Source: Setophaga petechia (Eukaryota; Chordata; Aves; Passeriformes; Parulidae). From it: a stretch of 64,000 nt of DNA. The stretch spans positions 11,124,936-11,188,935 of the forward strand of contig JANCRA010000025.1 in NCBI GenBank assembly GCA_024362935.1, in the 5' to 3' direction. The notes beneath the pieces were generated by a model. That model made no database searches. It saw only the letters and a list, made by a program, of their open reading frames with translations, and had not been told where the DNA came from. Shown here piece after piece: positions 10,561 to 21,145 of this stretch (positions are counted from its first letter, which is position 1; every line of letters begins with the position of its first letter). The position numbers and the translations under genes were made by a program.

Positions 10561-13500
10561 ATGTGCAGATGTTCCCAGCATTTAGATGGCCACAATAGGA
10601 GGAAAAGAGCACACAGAAGAGAATGGTCCAGACTAAGATATTTTCCCTTTTTTATCCTTAGGCAGAGGCACCTCTGATTAAGTTCAACGTTATGTTAGAG
10701 GTTCCAGAAGAAAATAACAGGAATCAGGCCAGGCAAGGGGGGCAAGCTTGAGATCAAAGTCTTTGGTGCAGGGAGCTCAGCACCACAGACAAACCCCACA
10801 CAGGGTAAATGATTTGGAACAGCATGAGATCACCCAACACCAGTAACACTGAGAAGAGGACCAAGAGTTGCCAAAACTCCAAAAATCAAGGTCCTAGAGT
10901 CCCACAAAACAGCATGAACCATACAGGGGGTGGGCTGAGACGGTGTCCTTTGATTCTCAGACACTTTGTGCTAAATAGCTATTTTTGGATCCATAACAAT
11001 ATGTTCACCTTTTTAGTTTCTATCAACGTGAATTAATGCAAGAGATGTGGCAAGCTGGGATCTCGTCACATCCAGCCTGCTCTGGCCCTTCTTCACCCAC
11101 CACTGAGCTCCTGCTCCTCTGGTTTCTGATCTTTTCTCACCCCAGTAGAAGGAATCACAAACTTAGTGGAGATTCCAACACACCCAAGAGTAAAGAAGAA
11201 ACCAGCAAACCACATGTCTGCACTGTGATGGGCATCATTCCACTGCAGGGGGTGAACAACTCACACTCAGAGTAACTCTCACCTGCCCAGTTCTGTGCCT
11301 GAAACAAACAAATCTAGTAACACACCTTCCTGTGGCTGCTGCTCCCTGAAATCTGATGTGGTAGTATTGGGCTTTTAATTATACACCAGGAGTCAAGGAC
11401 AGAAAGTGGTGTCAGGAAGCCTTGACAATGGACTTAGAAAAGGCTGTGTCCAGGACAAAGCAGAAATGTACAGCAGGTATTTAAAATAATGTTGTATGTT
11501 CATCAGATCTTCCCACTGATTCGAGGGAAACCCTGTGCTTTTTGGCACAAAAGATTATGCAGGCATAGTATATCCATCAGGAAAAAAGGGTAACAAAATC
11601 TCCAGACACAGAAGGAGCAGGTGGGCAAGAGCAATGTGAGTACTGAGCAAAGCTTTGTATCAGGCTGAGGCAAAGGGGCACCTTTTCCAAAAAGCACTGG
11701 ACTGAAACAACCAGAACAAAGAATATACTTAGACATTAAGATTTAAAAATGGAGACTGGGAGCATAAGGACTGAACCAGTGGCATAAGGACAATATATTG
11801 ACATACATTAGAAGCAGGAAGACTGCACAACAATTGTCTGGCAAGTCTGAAATAGTACTGGGAAACAAAGGGAGTGAAGAAAGAGGACAAAAAACACCAC
11901 AGAAAAAATAATGGCTGATTATGACCTTGAACTACTTAGTTATGCACAAGAGGAACCTTGCCTTTTCTCACCCTGTATCACCATACTAACATTTCTTGTT
12001 AGCTGGGTTCCTAATTTGGGATATTCATAAAAAATACCCACTACTTCTTCCAGTGGAAATTCCTAGTCTTTTCTTTTTCAGTTCTCTTTCACACCAGCCA
12101 ACAGCACTCTCCCTCCAAGATGGGAAGCAAAAACAACACTCAGGAAAGTGAGGGAATAAGATGTCTCTTCTCTTAAACAGAAAAACAGAGGAAACATAAT
12201 TCTGTGACACAAAATCCTTGCACTGTCCATTTTTTTGGGGGAGTGGAGCAATCTTGACCCTATCTCATATTCTAAGATTTGCCTCTCTATGTCCTGATGC
12301 CCAGAAATCCAGACAGACCAAAAAGTACCTTTTAGGCTAAATGAAAAAAGGTTTTAGGCTTAACACAGATGGAAAAAGCTATGATATTCAAGTCCCACAA
12401 TTCTCCCCTTCTAAATAGGAAATCCCAATAATAAATTATTTTGCAAGTAAAGGTTGAAAGAACAGCAGATAGCAAAACAGAAAGGGCTGAAATAAAGGGA
12501 TAAATGAAAGGCAGGAATTCTGAGGACACACACAGCATTTTGGAAGCAGCCCCTGGCTGGAGGCAGGGCCTCCAACAAAAACCTGCACTTTTCTATCAGG
12601 AATGAAAGGACAGCAGTCCTCAAAAATAGCCAAAATGATGATCCAGATTACATGCCAATGAATTCTGTGATTCAGTAAACCGTCTGGAAGGCCACTTTAA
12701 AAGATTATAACTTTAATGCCTGACCAGGGATTACATAATGGGGAGAAAAACAACATTGATAATATAGCAAAAAATATGTCTTTTTTAACTTTGAGTGCAT
12801 TCACAGAATTCATTATTATTTTATCTGGCCTTTCAAAAGGGCTTTGACAATGTGACTCATGAAGACTATAAAGAAAACACAATAGTCACGACTGGAAGTT
12901 GGAGTATTGATTAAAAACAAGCCAAGGAGCCAAAAGTAAGATGTACAAATGAAAAGACACTTTGACAAGAGAAATGTTAAGAGCTGTTGAATGCAAAGGC
13001 CATGCTGGTATCAGTTTTTAACTTTAGTTCCTGTCTAGAAAGATCAGCTGTAAAATAAAGAGTGGCAAAAATGACAAGCAAGGGAGAGTACTGGAGTTAC
13101 TGAAGGGTTTAACCAAGCTGAATGAATATGAAACACAATAAATATTTTTTTCTAATAATTGCTAAGGTGATCATATTGCAACATGCTCCACGGGGAGGAC
13201 CTGGGTGCCACCATAACAAATCAAGGGAAACTTTCAGGGATATGCAATAATGTCACATAAGCAGCAAAAGAGTTTTGTGTTGAAAACATTATCCTTCCAA
13301 TATCTGCCTGCCAGGGAAACAGCTTCCTGGAGAATGCTAATGAGCCTTTCCTCATTAAAGCTACAGAAGTAACAGGAGTGCAAGGGCAGGTGTCTACAAC
13401 AATGTCACTTTTAAGAGACTGGCATATATGAAACCCTATAGTGATCAAACTGTTTATGTCAGTGAGCCCACGAGCAACAGGGAACACAACAGAGATGCAC

Positions 13501-16500
13501 AGTCTCAAAGTCAGGATCTGTACTCTGACCTTCTCACCTGCTTCCAGTCTTGAAAGGGAAATGATTCAGTTGCATTAAACAAGCAGTAAATTCAAACTAC
13601 AGGAATATATTATTTTTCAGTGTGCAGCCTGAGCATACGAAAAATCAATGTCTTGTTAAGGGACATCAGCAGGAATAGGCAAGAATTATTCTATCCATAG
13701 GCTACAAAAATAGAAAAATACAGGGTTGGATGGGATTGTTTGCTGGAAAGAGCACACAGACCTTAGTGCAGCAGGCAGGTTGCTTGCCTTTGCACTTTCT
13801 GACGAGGACAGGGTATTCCAAAAGGATCTGATGCTGGTCAACTTCACTCTCTTACCAATCAATCAATTTTGTAAAAATGTCAGGGTAGACGTGGCATTAA
13901 TTACACCACGGGCCTGTTCCAGTGCAGTAATCCCTACTTTTGTTTTCTGTGGCCGAAAGAAATTCCAAAGAAAGAGACGAGTTCAGTTTATCTAAAGCAA
14001 AATGCCTCATCCTCTAAGCTGGCTGTGGTGCCTGCCACAACACTGCCAGTGCATCATTTGCATGTCACAAAAACATGTAAAAACACGTATGTTTGCTTTG
14101 CCACCTGCTCTCCCCCTGCCACCACAAATAATTAGCAAGAACCACAAAAATAAGATTTTGTTTTACTATACAAATGTTGTGTATAGCACTCTGGTTCATA
14201 ACATAGAAATACATTTCCGTTTTTTATCTTACTATCTTTTTTCCCATGCATGCATCATTATTTGCAAAACCCATTTAATAATTATAAGACAGTCCAAGTT
14301 GTGTGTCAGATCCTGGGATATTGCCACTCATACAGTGGTTTGCTACACTCAGTCTTTGGTCTTGTGGCTAACAATTCACCCAAGCTGTGAGAATACCTCA
14401 CCACAACCCACACAGGGCTGCTCTTCAAAGGAAGACAAGGATACATAATTAAGAGATGATGAGCTCAAATATAAGACAAGAGATGTGGGAGCAGATTTTT
14501 AACCACACCGGTGAGTGGTTTTACTACTGAAGTTTCATCAGCTGTCTTTACTTATGGTATCAGTGGAACTCACACGTTCTCAAACTGTATTTGCAGCAGC
14601 AAAGGGAAAAAAAAAAGAATGCTAAAACTGTACTACTGCATAAAAATAGTTTTAACATCAATTGGTCAAAACTAAAATTGTAAATCAGCATTATTAACAA
14701 ATTGCCCTTGTAACAAGTGGGGCCTATGCCTCAAAAAAAACCAAAACCAAACCACCATTCAGTTTTGCTAAAAATACTGTCAAAATTTCATCCCACAAGA
14801 ATTGTAATCTGAAAATATTCTCAGTCTCATTTCAAGACTTTATGATGCTGTAATTGTGGCCATAATATAAAGAACTATAGACAGAAGTATCTGTGTGTAC
14901 ATGTGCCAGCTCAGGAACTAAAAGCACAATGTGGAGTGGAAATGAAAATTCAGAAGTGGGTACAGATCCACTCCAGCATATACAAGATCAGTCCCTCGCT
15001 GGCTATTCAGAATAAACAAAACATCAAACTACTTTTCTTATTACTCTGCAGAGCTTAAACTAGTTTTTGTTGCTCTTGTCACGACTGATTAGGGAAAGAA
15101 CTGATAAGTCTGGAGCAAAACAAGATGTGAATAAAGCTACCAAACTCAAGTGAGGGTCACTGACCAGCTTTCAGAAACAGGCATAAGAAACAGCAGGATT
15201 ACATGCTCGCTTGTTTTCTGATTAATAACAACAACAACAACAAAAGAATAATTCAGTTTTACCTAAAAGAAGTCTTCGTTTTGTGCTGATGCAGGACCAC
15301 ATCTCTACAAGCCAGGGACCCTCTGCAGGGCCAGAGCCTGCCAGCAGCAGCCACACCCTCCTCTTCCTCATTTTTTCCCACTGACCATTAAACACTTTCC
15401 AAGTCTGGCACTGAAAAAAATAACCCAAAACAAAACCCACATTTTTAATGGACATCAGATACCATACTGTTGAGTTAATTAGGCAGATTAGAATCAAATA
15501 AATATATTTGCACACACACCCATATTTTATTTTCTGTTTCATTTCAAACAAATTTGGTAGGCCTGATTTGAATCTCTATTCAAACCACAGGAAAAAAAAA
15601 ATAATCAAAGTGTGTTCTGTGCTGACAGCAGAACTAAGCCCTCTGGCTATCTCTTTTTAGAGTTTTATATGACATGTTGTCCATTGGTACTGAAAAAATT
15701 CACAGAACAGGAGCTTTTCAGAGAATCTTCAGATGAACATCTATATTTTGTAGCAGTAATAGATGCCAGCACACTACAAACTGAGAGACATCCCACAACT
15801 TGTCTCTTCGGGGATTCTATGGATTTGACATTCAGGCAGATCTATGACTTTGTATTACAAAAAAAAAAAAAAAAGGAAAAAAAAGAAAAGATAAAGAAAA
15901 AAAATAAATACTTTCCCGGCTCATGTATCATTCAAACAATCCCAGGCAATAATGATGCATAGCAAGTATCAGACAACGTGTCCCTTCTCTTACAGTATTT
16001 CATACAATTTCTTTTATCCATAATTTGGCAATAGACAGAACTATCTGGAAACTGATTGTTGCTATAAACTGTTCTGCACATTGTGTCATCTGCTGGCTTT
16101 AATTCATTATTTAAACAACACTGTAATTATACTACATTTCGTATTCTAGTTAACCAGGAAATAGTCAATATGAATTCAAAGTGAGAAAGCAAATTTCTCC
16201 CATATCTCAAAAAAACCCTACTTATTTTCAAATAACCAGCTCCAGCATTCAACAACAAAGCAGAGATACAACATTTAGGGTTCAGCAACTTGAGCTCAAT
16301 TTTTTTTTGCAAATAACTGCACCAAGATACTTTTGGGTTTTTTTTTTTTTTGTTTTTGTTTTGATCATTAGGACTGTGAAATTAATATTAAAATAAGCTG
16401 CTTGTCTACTTAAATTTAGAACTAAACTTATACCCTAAATCCACAGATTCATGCTATTATGCTTGCTGAAGGAACAAATTAGTATCAAAATAAGAACAGA

Positions 16501-18629
16501 GGGTATGTTGAGATGTGTGTTAGGGGATGACAACATACCTTACAGGCAGTATATTAAATAATGCCAAATCCAAAATTATTTTTTAAGGCCAGCATCTTCT
16601 ACATATTTATTCATGCACAATTGTACACCCATAGAAAACCACTGCTATAAGCAAGTGATGCACTTCCCTACTAGTCGAGGCGTTTGCAGTTCCATACAGT
16701 CCTACATCTAACAGGTTTCCAATATAAAATTCTGAATTCTCAAAGCCTGTATAATGCTATATTTGCACACACAGTAAAACATGTATAATTGACTTGCAAA
16801 GTACATCAATACTGAAGTCTTTCAAACATGGTTATTCCCAAAGAAATCTTTGTTCTCTAAACTGCAGAATATTAGCTAAGACTGCCATTTATACCGGAGT
16901 GCTCCACTACCCCACTGACTTTTAAATCCAAATACACAATAAAGGAAAATGCTAGCACATTTGTATTTTACTGGTCCACAAAACAAAGATTCACTGTCCC
17001 AAGCCCTCCCTCCCATCCATGTATTCCATATCAGAAAAACACACTCACTCCAGACTGTCTGCATTCCTATTTACAGAGATGCTCTGCAATAAAGGGAGCG
17101 AACAGAAATCCAAGGGTTAACAGAAGAAACAAAACCAAATCCTAAACCAAACCAACGAACCCCACCACCAAAATGCCCAGCCACGCTGCAGTCCTTGCAA
17201 GAAAAGGAAAATGTTCAGCAGACAAGAGCCTAACAAAAAGCAAACGGAGAATTTAGTGTCGCTATTGCCTGGATACCAGTTTGGGATTTAGGCAGCCTTG
17301 GATTACGAGGACTATTCCCTTGAAAATCCAGCCCACAGTTCCTGCACTGTTTTCTACAAATACCACATCCAAACTGTGACTAAACACCTCATTATGCTTC
17401 CCTGGCACTGTTAGGAGCACACATATTGTACGATTTTCTGGGGCACATAAAAGCAGAGGGAAAAGAAGTGGCTGCTTTTTACCACTCGGTAATGAAATGA
17501 CGAACAAGTTCCCTGCAAAAGCTTGCATGAGCAGTAAATCTTCTTCCCCCCTGCCCCTTGTGACCTGTGTAGGCAACAGGTGACAAAATACAGCCCCAAT
17601 CTTCAGCTTTACAAATAAGAAAATGTATGTAGACTATAAGACATCTGCACTATAATACAGCCTTCTAAAACAAATTTAAATTGAATTAAGAAATTTACCC
17701 AGGCCTCTACATTGGCTTCAGAAAGTAAATGCTTTTCTTAATATTTATTTGTAGAGGTTTCATTTAAAGAAAATACTGTCCTCACAATTACAAAAAATAA
17801 CTAGTGACTTGAGGTAACAATCTGGTATTGACAGATCTTAAAAGTGAAAACCCAAACTGCATTTTCAAAGGAACTGCATGCCTCAAATATTTCACGACAA
17901 TCTCCTTTTTCTATAACTTGCTAATTGATCTTGAATATGTACATGAATTATGAGCCAATAACATCCAATTTTCTTAGCTCTCACTCCAGACAAACATTAT
18001 ATTCTGATTTATGAACATCTGAAATATTTAATTTGCTGTTCATGGCATTTAAACAGTTAATCTAATTTATGGCAAGTAAGGATTCCACATTAAGGCTCCT
18101 TCTACTTTCTCCTTTAAGCTTCACCACTTCAAAAGCCTTCTCCCCATCCCTTATTATTTAGCAATAGTCTCCCTTTGTGCACTGGACATACTATGGCAGT
18201 TACATGGCTCCTTTGCCAGTCCCCATATTGCTCATTAAATAATTTTACTCCCATATATACACACACAGCTGGTAAAGGGATGGCTTTGCTGCACTCAGCT
18301 ACATCTACACTTCCAGAGCGAGCCTCGAAATAAAAAATCAGAGCGTTACAAAAATGCTCAGCTCTCATCACTGTGCACTTCCCGAATCTCCCGATTGCTC
18401 ATGCTACGCTGGCAAAGCTGTGATGGAGCAGTACACCTGTGTCTCTTCTAGAAAAAACCCACAGTAGGCTAAAAACGCTTCAGTTGTGTTAATACCCACT
18501 TCTCAGCTTGCAATTAAATAGAACCTTTCTTCAAAGAAAGGATTCCCTAAAATATTTTACACGCTTACAAACAGTTGTCTATTTCAGAAAGCTTTACAAA
18601 TTCTTCCCTTTGCAAACATTCAGCTGCGC
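10561..18629. other. Long AT-rich stretch without a supportable gene
   Basis: Eight kilobases of low-CpG DNA. Visible features are small: an (AAC)n run at about 15226-15242 and A/T homopolymers near 15859-15874 and 16338-16349. The longest frames (14002-14448 plus, 148 codons; 15222-15551 minus; 15612-15962 plus) contain no recognisable domain, and one ends in a lysine string encoded by an A-run. Short frames such as 13221-13508 and 17262-17576 also lack support. I see no known repeat family. Confidence 0.5.
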
Positions 18630-18777
18630 AGCACCGGCGAAGAGCTCCGGGTACAGCAGATGGTTAAAATTCTGCATCATTTTTAAGAGCCTAAGAGAAA
18701 GCACTGCCTTTTTCGGGGGAGGGCGGGGGTGGAGGAGAGGAGAGAAAAAAGCTGAGAACAGCAATTTGCAGCCCCCT

Positions 18778-18794
18778 TTTTTTTTTTTTTTTTC
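18778..18794. repeat. Poly(T) run in CpG domain
   Basis: An uninterrupted T-run of about 17 bases follows a CCCC. It explains the poly-Phe or poly-Lys ends of frames crossing it. Confidence 0.85.
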
Positions 18795-19125
18795 CTTGAC
18801 AGCAGCAAGCTCCGCCTCAGTCTGGCCCTTCCTCCAACCTCTGCTAACCTAAAAACCAGCGCCAGCCTGGCAGCGGGCCAGGGATTCAAAAGTAAACATT
18901 ATCCTCCTGCCATTTTTCAGTGCTGTTTATCATATCCTGATCCCCTTTTTTTTTTACCCCTCTCCTCCTGTTGCCCCCCCTCGCCATCGCTGAATTCCCC
19001 GTCTCTGCTCGCGGTTTGTCCAGCCCTGCGAGTCCCGCTCCGCTCCGCTGCGGCGAACCTGCAGGGCGCGGTGCGAGCGCGGCTGCGGCCGTGCCCGGCC
19101 GGGCGCCCCTTCCCTCCCGCGGCAT

Positions 19126-19158
19126 GGGATGGGGTGGGATGGGGTGGAATGGGCTGGG
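19126..19158 (+). repeat. G-rich 10-bp tandem repeat (GGGATGGGGT)
   Basis: Two full copies of a ten-base unit and a diverged third copy give regularly spaced G-runs on the plus strand, inside the densest part of the CpG domain. The tract could form a G-quadruplex; that is inference from spacing. Confidence 0.7.
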
Positions 19159-19539
19159 ACCCACCCGCTCCCCGCACAATGCACTCGCCTCTCTCTCTCA
19201 GCGCTGCAGCTGCCGGCACAAACGCGGCTTTTGCCTCCGCGGCTTTCCCGTTTTCTTATTTAATTGTGAGGGGAGTGCTTAAAGACCAGAGCCATCCAGG
19301 AGCGGCCGTGAGGGCGCCGTACGGCGCTGCACCTGACTCTTTGTTATCCCTCATCGCTCATCCCCGGTCCCTTCCGCTCCGCGCTTCCTCCTCCCACCTT
19401 GCGCTGCTCCTCGTTTATCAAGGCTCCGTAGAAAAACCAACCCGACTAACTGAAGTAGCTGCGCGTTAGGGGTTTTTACCTAGTCGTGCACTGCATGGTG
19501 TGGATAGCGGGCATACCGGCAGGAGGAGGAAAGGAGATT

Positions 19540-19575
19540 AAAAAAAAAAAAAAAAAAAAAAAGGAAAAAAAAAAA
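19540..19575 (+). repeat. Interrupted poly(A) tract
   Basis: Twenty-three A, GG, then eleven A split the CpG domain into left and right halves. Long A-tracts exclude nucleosomes, so this could help keep the region open; that is inference. Confidence 0.85.
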
Positions 19576-20139
19576 GAGGGGTGGGTGGAGTAAAAATAAA
19601 TAAAAAATAAATACATAAGGAGAGGGGATGGTGCCGCTGGAGCTCCCGAGCCGCCCCTCCAGCTGGGGAGGAGCGGGAGCGGGGCCGGGCGAACACGGCC
19701 ATGTTGTGCGCGGGGTCAGCGCGGGGCACTGCGCTGCGCGGCGGAGCGCTGCATCTGCGGGCGGCTCCTGTTATTTCCCTGCTAAATCCTCCGCCCCCAC
19801 CCCCCTGCACATTCCTGCCCAGCAGAGCTGGATCTGGGGGTTATTTGTATTATTTCCCATTAAATCCACCCCCCGCTCCTCCGCCTCCTGCCAGGGAACG
19901 CCGGCTCGGAGGCTTCGCCCGCACCCCCTGCTTTCCCCTCTCCGGGCAAGCGCAGGGGCACGGCGGCTCAGCAACAAGGTCATGTGCCATCGGCCCGACG
20001 AACAAAAGCCCTTCCCTCGTTATTTATTTATGGATTTGGGGCGTGTTCCCGGTGAGGAGGAGCCTTTGTGCGCGCAGGTTTCACACCCACAGGGGCGCAG
20101 CGGCCGCGGCTCGGCCAGAGGCGCCGCGGGACAGCCCGC

Positions 20140-20720
20140 GGGCTCATTAATAATTGCTCGCCATCTCCATATTGAAATTGCGGAGCAGCGCATGATTAAT
20201 TAAGGAGGGAAAAAAGAAAGGGGCGAGTGAAGGAGGCCCGCGCGGACCCGGCCGCGTTAACCCCTTCGCGCCCGCCGCCCGGGAACTCGCCGGGAATATT
20301 AATTAATGCTGCTGTTTGCGTGTCGTTAGGCGACCACGTGAGGCCTCTGGCACAGGCTCTCCAGAGCCGAGGTCTAATGAACAGAATTTCCTGCAATCCG
20401 CTCATCATCAGCTTTTCATTTGGGAAAAAAACCCTACCAAAAAAAAAAAAAAAAATTGTAAATCTCATGCAATGAGGCTGAAAGAGTATTTACAAGGCTA
20501 TTTATACAAAGAGATATTACAATTAAAATCCGACGAAATGTGCAATTTAAACTCATCCGAGTGCTCCAAATAATGAAAACATTTCCCACTGCAGTACTGT
20601 GATTAACTCGCACGCGGAATCGCAGCTCCTCAGACAGAAATGGGAGTAATAAATACGCTCTATACAGTAATCAAAATACAGAACAACCATTTTTCAGAGC
20701 GCTCCAACTTCACGCGGCTC
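20140..20720. promoter_or_regulatory. AT-rich, CpG-retaining core with homeodomain-type sites
   Basis: Inside the CpG domain this segment turns AT-rich yet keeps isolated CpGs that AT-rich DNA elsewhere in the window has lost. It contains TAAT-type words at 20145-20156, TTAATTAA at 20196-20203 and ATTAATTAAT at 20298-20307, which are typical homeodomain targets. A canonical E-box CACGTG lies at 20335-20340 and a near-consensus MEF2 site CTATTTATA at 20498-20506. The combination looks like conserved promoter-proximal regulatory DNA. Conservation and activity are untested. Confidence 0.45.
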
Positions 20721-20892
20721 TGTCTCCCCCGAGGACTCGGTCACTCGGCTCCCCCTGTCACAGGGCCGGGGTTTGTCTCGGGATTGCCGGAGCGCTCCCG
20801 GAGGCGCTCTCCGGGAAGTGAAGCCGCGGAGCGCTCGCACGGCACCGCCGCTCGGCGGGGCCGCGCCCGGGGCCGAGGGGGCCCTGGCTCGG

Positions 20893-20997
20893 GGCACGCG
20901 CGCGGCGGGGCCGAGAGGGGCCCGGGCGCGCTCACGCACGCACTCGGGACCCGGGGCGCGCACAAAGACACGCACGCGCGCGGCGGGAACGCGCGGG
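20893..20997. other. Alternating CG/CA stretch, Z-DNA-prone
   Basis: Runs of alternating purine-pyrimidine occur here, including CACGCGCGCG at 20894-20903, a GCGCGCTCACGCACGCAC stretch from 20926, and CACGCACGCGCGCG starting near 20969. Sequences of this kind adopt left-handed Z-DNA under negative supercoiling. The position at the edge of a probable promoter fits, but formation in vivo is inference. Confidence 0.55.
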
Positions 20998-21060
20998 CCG
21001 GACCGCGCTCTGGCGGCGCTGCCCCCGCACCCCGGAAACCTCCACGGCCCCAATGCCACC

Positions 21061-21145
21061 TTCCCTTCCCTTCCCTTCCCTTCCCTTCCCTTCCCTTCCC
21101 TTCCCTTCCCTTCCCTTCCCTTCCCTTCCCTTCCCTTCCCTTCCC
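21061..21145 (+). repeat. (TTCCC)17 pentanucleotide microsatellite
   Basis: Seventeen uninterrupted TTCCC units end the CpG domain. The plus strand is pure pyrimidine. The minus strand reads GGGAA repeated, giving many G-triplets with two-base loops. The tract is therefore suited to both H-DNA (triplex) and G-quadruplex formation. Reading frames crossing it (20640-21332, 20694-21227, 20773-21159) contain repeated Phe-Pro-Ser-Leu-Pro or Gly-Lys-Gly-Arg-Glu peptides and are artefacts. Confidence 0.95.

Larger units (their letters stand above)
18630..21055. promoter_or_regulatory. Large CpG-rich domain, probable developmental promoter
   Basis: CpG becomes frequent at about 18630, is dense at 18975-19400, 19630-20290 and 20700-21055, and is retained in the AT-rich parts between. 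Such broad, presumably unmethylated domains in vertebrates usually cover promoters and first exons of transcription-factor genes or lncRNAs and are Polycomb targets. Several GC-driven frames run through it (for example 19628-20203 plus, 191 codons; 20640-21332 plus, 230 codons; 20694-21227 minus), but none resembles a known protein and several read through simple repeats. Transcription start, direction and the gene served cannot be read from the sequence. Confidence 0.65.

Noticed and set aside
14002..14448. 148-codon plus-strand frame
   Set aside because: Rich in Ile/His/Tyr/Cys as expected of translated AT-rich noncoding DNA; no domain, and no conserved motif or splice context recognised.
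19628..20203. 191-codon plus-strand frame in the CpG domain
   Set aside because: Arg/Ala/Pro/Ser-rich translation typical of CpG islands, with another long frame overlapping in a different phase (19701-20150). No known protein recognised, though a species-specific protein cannot be excluded.
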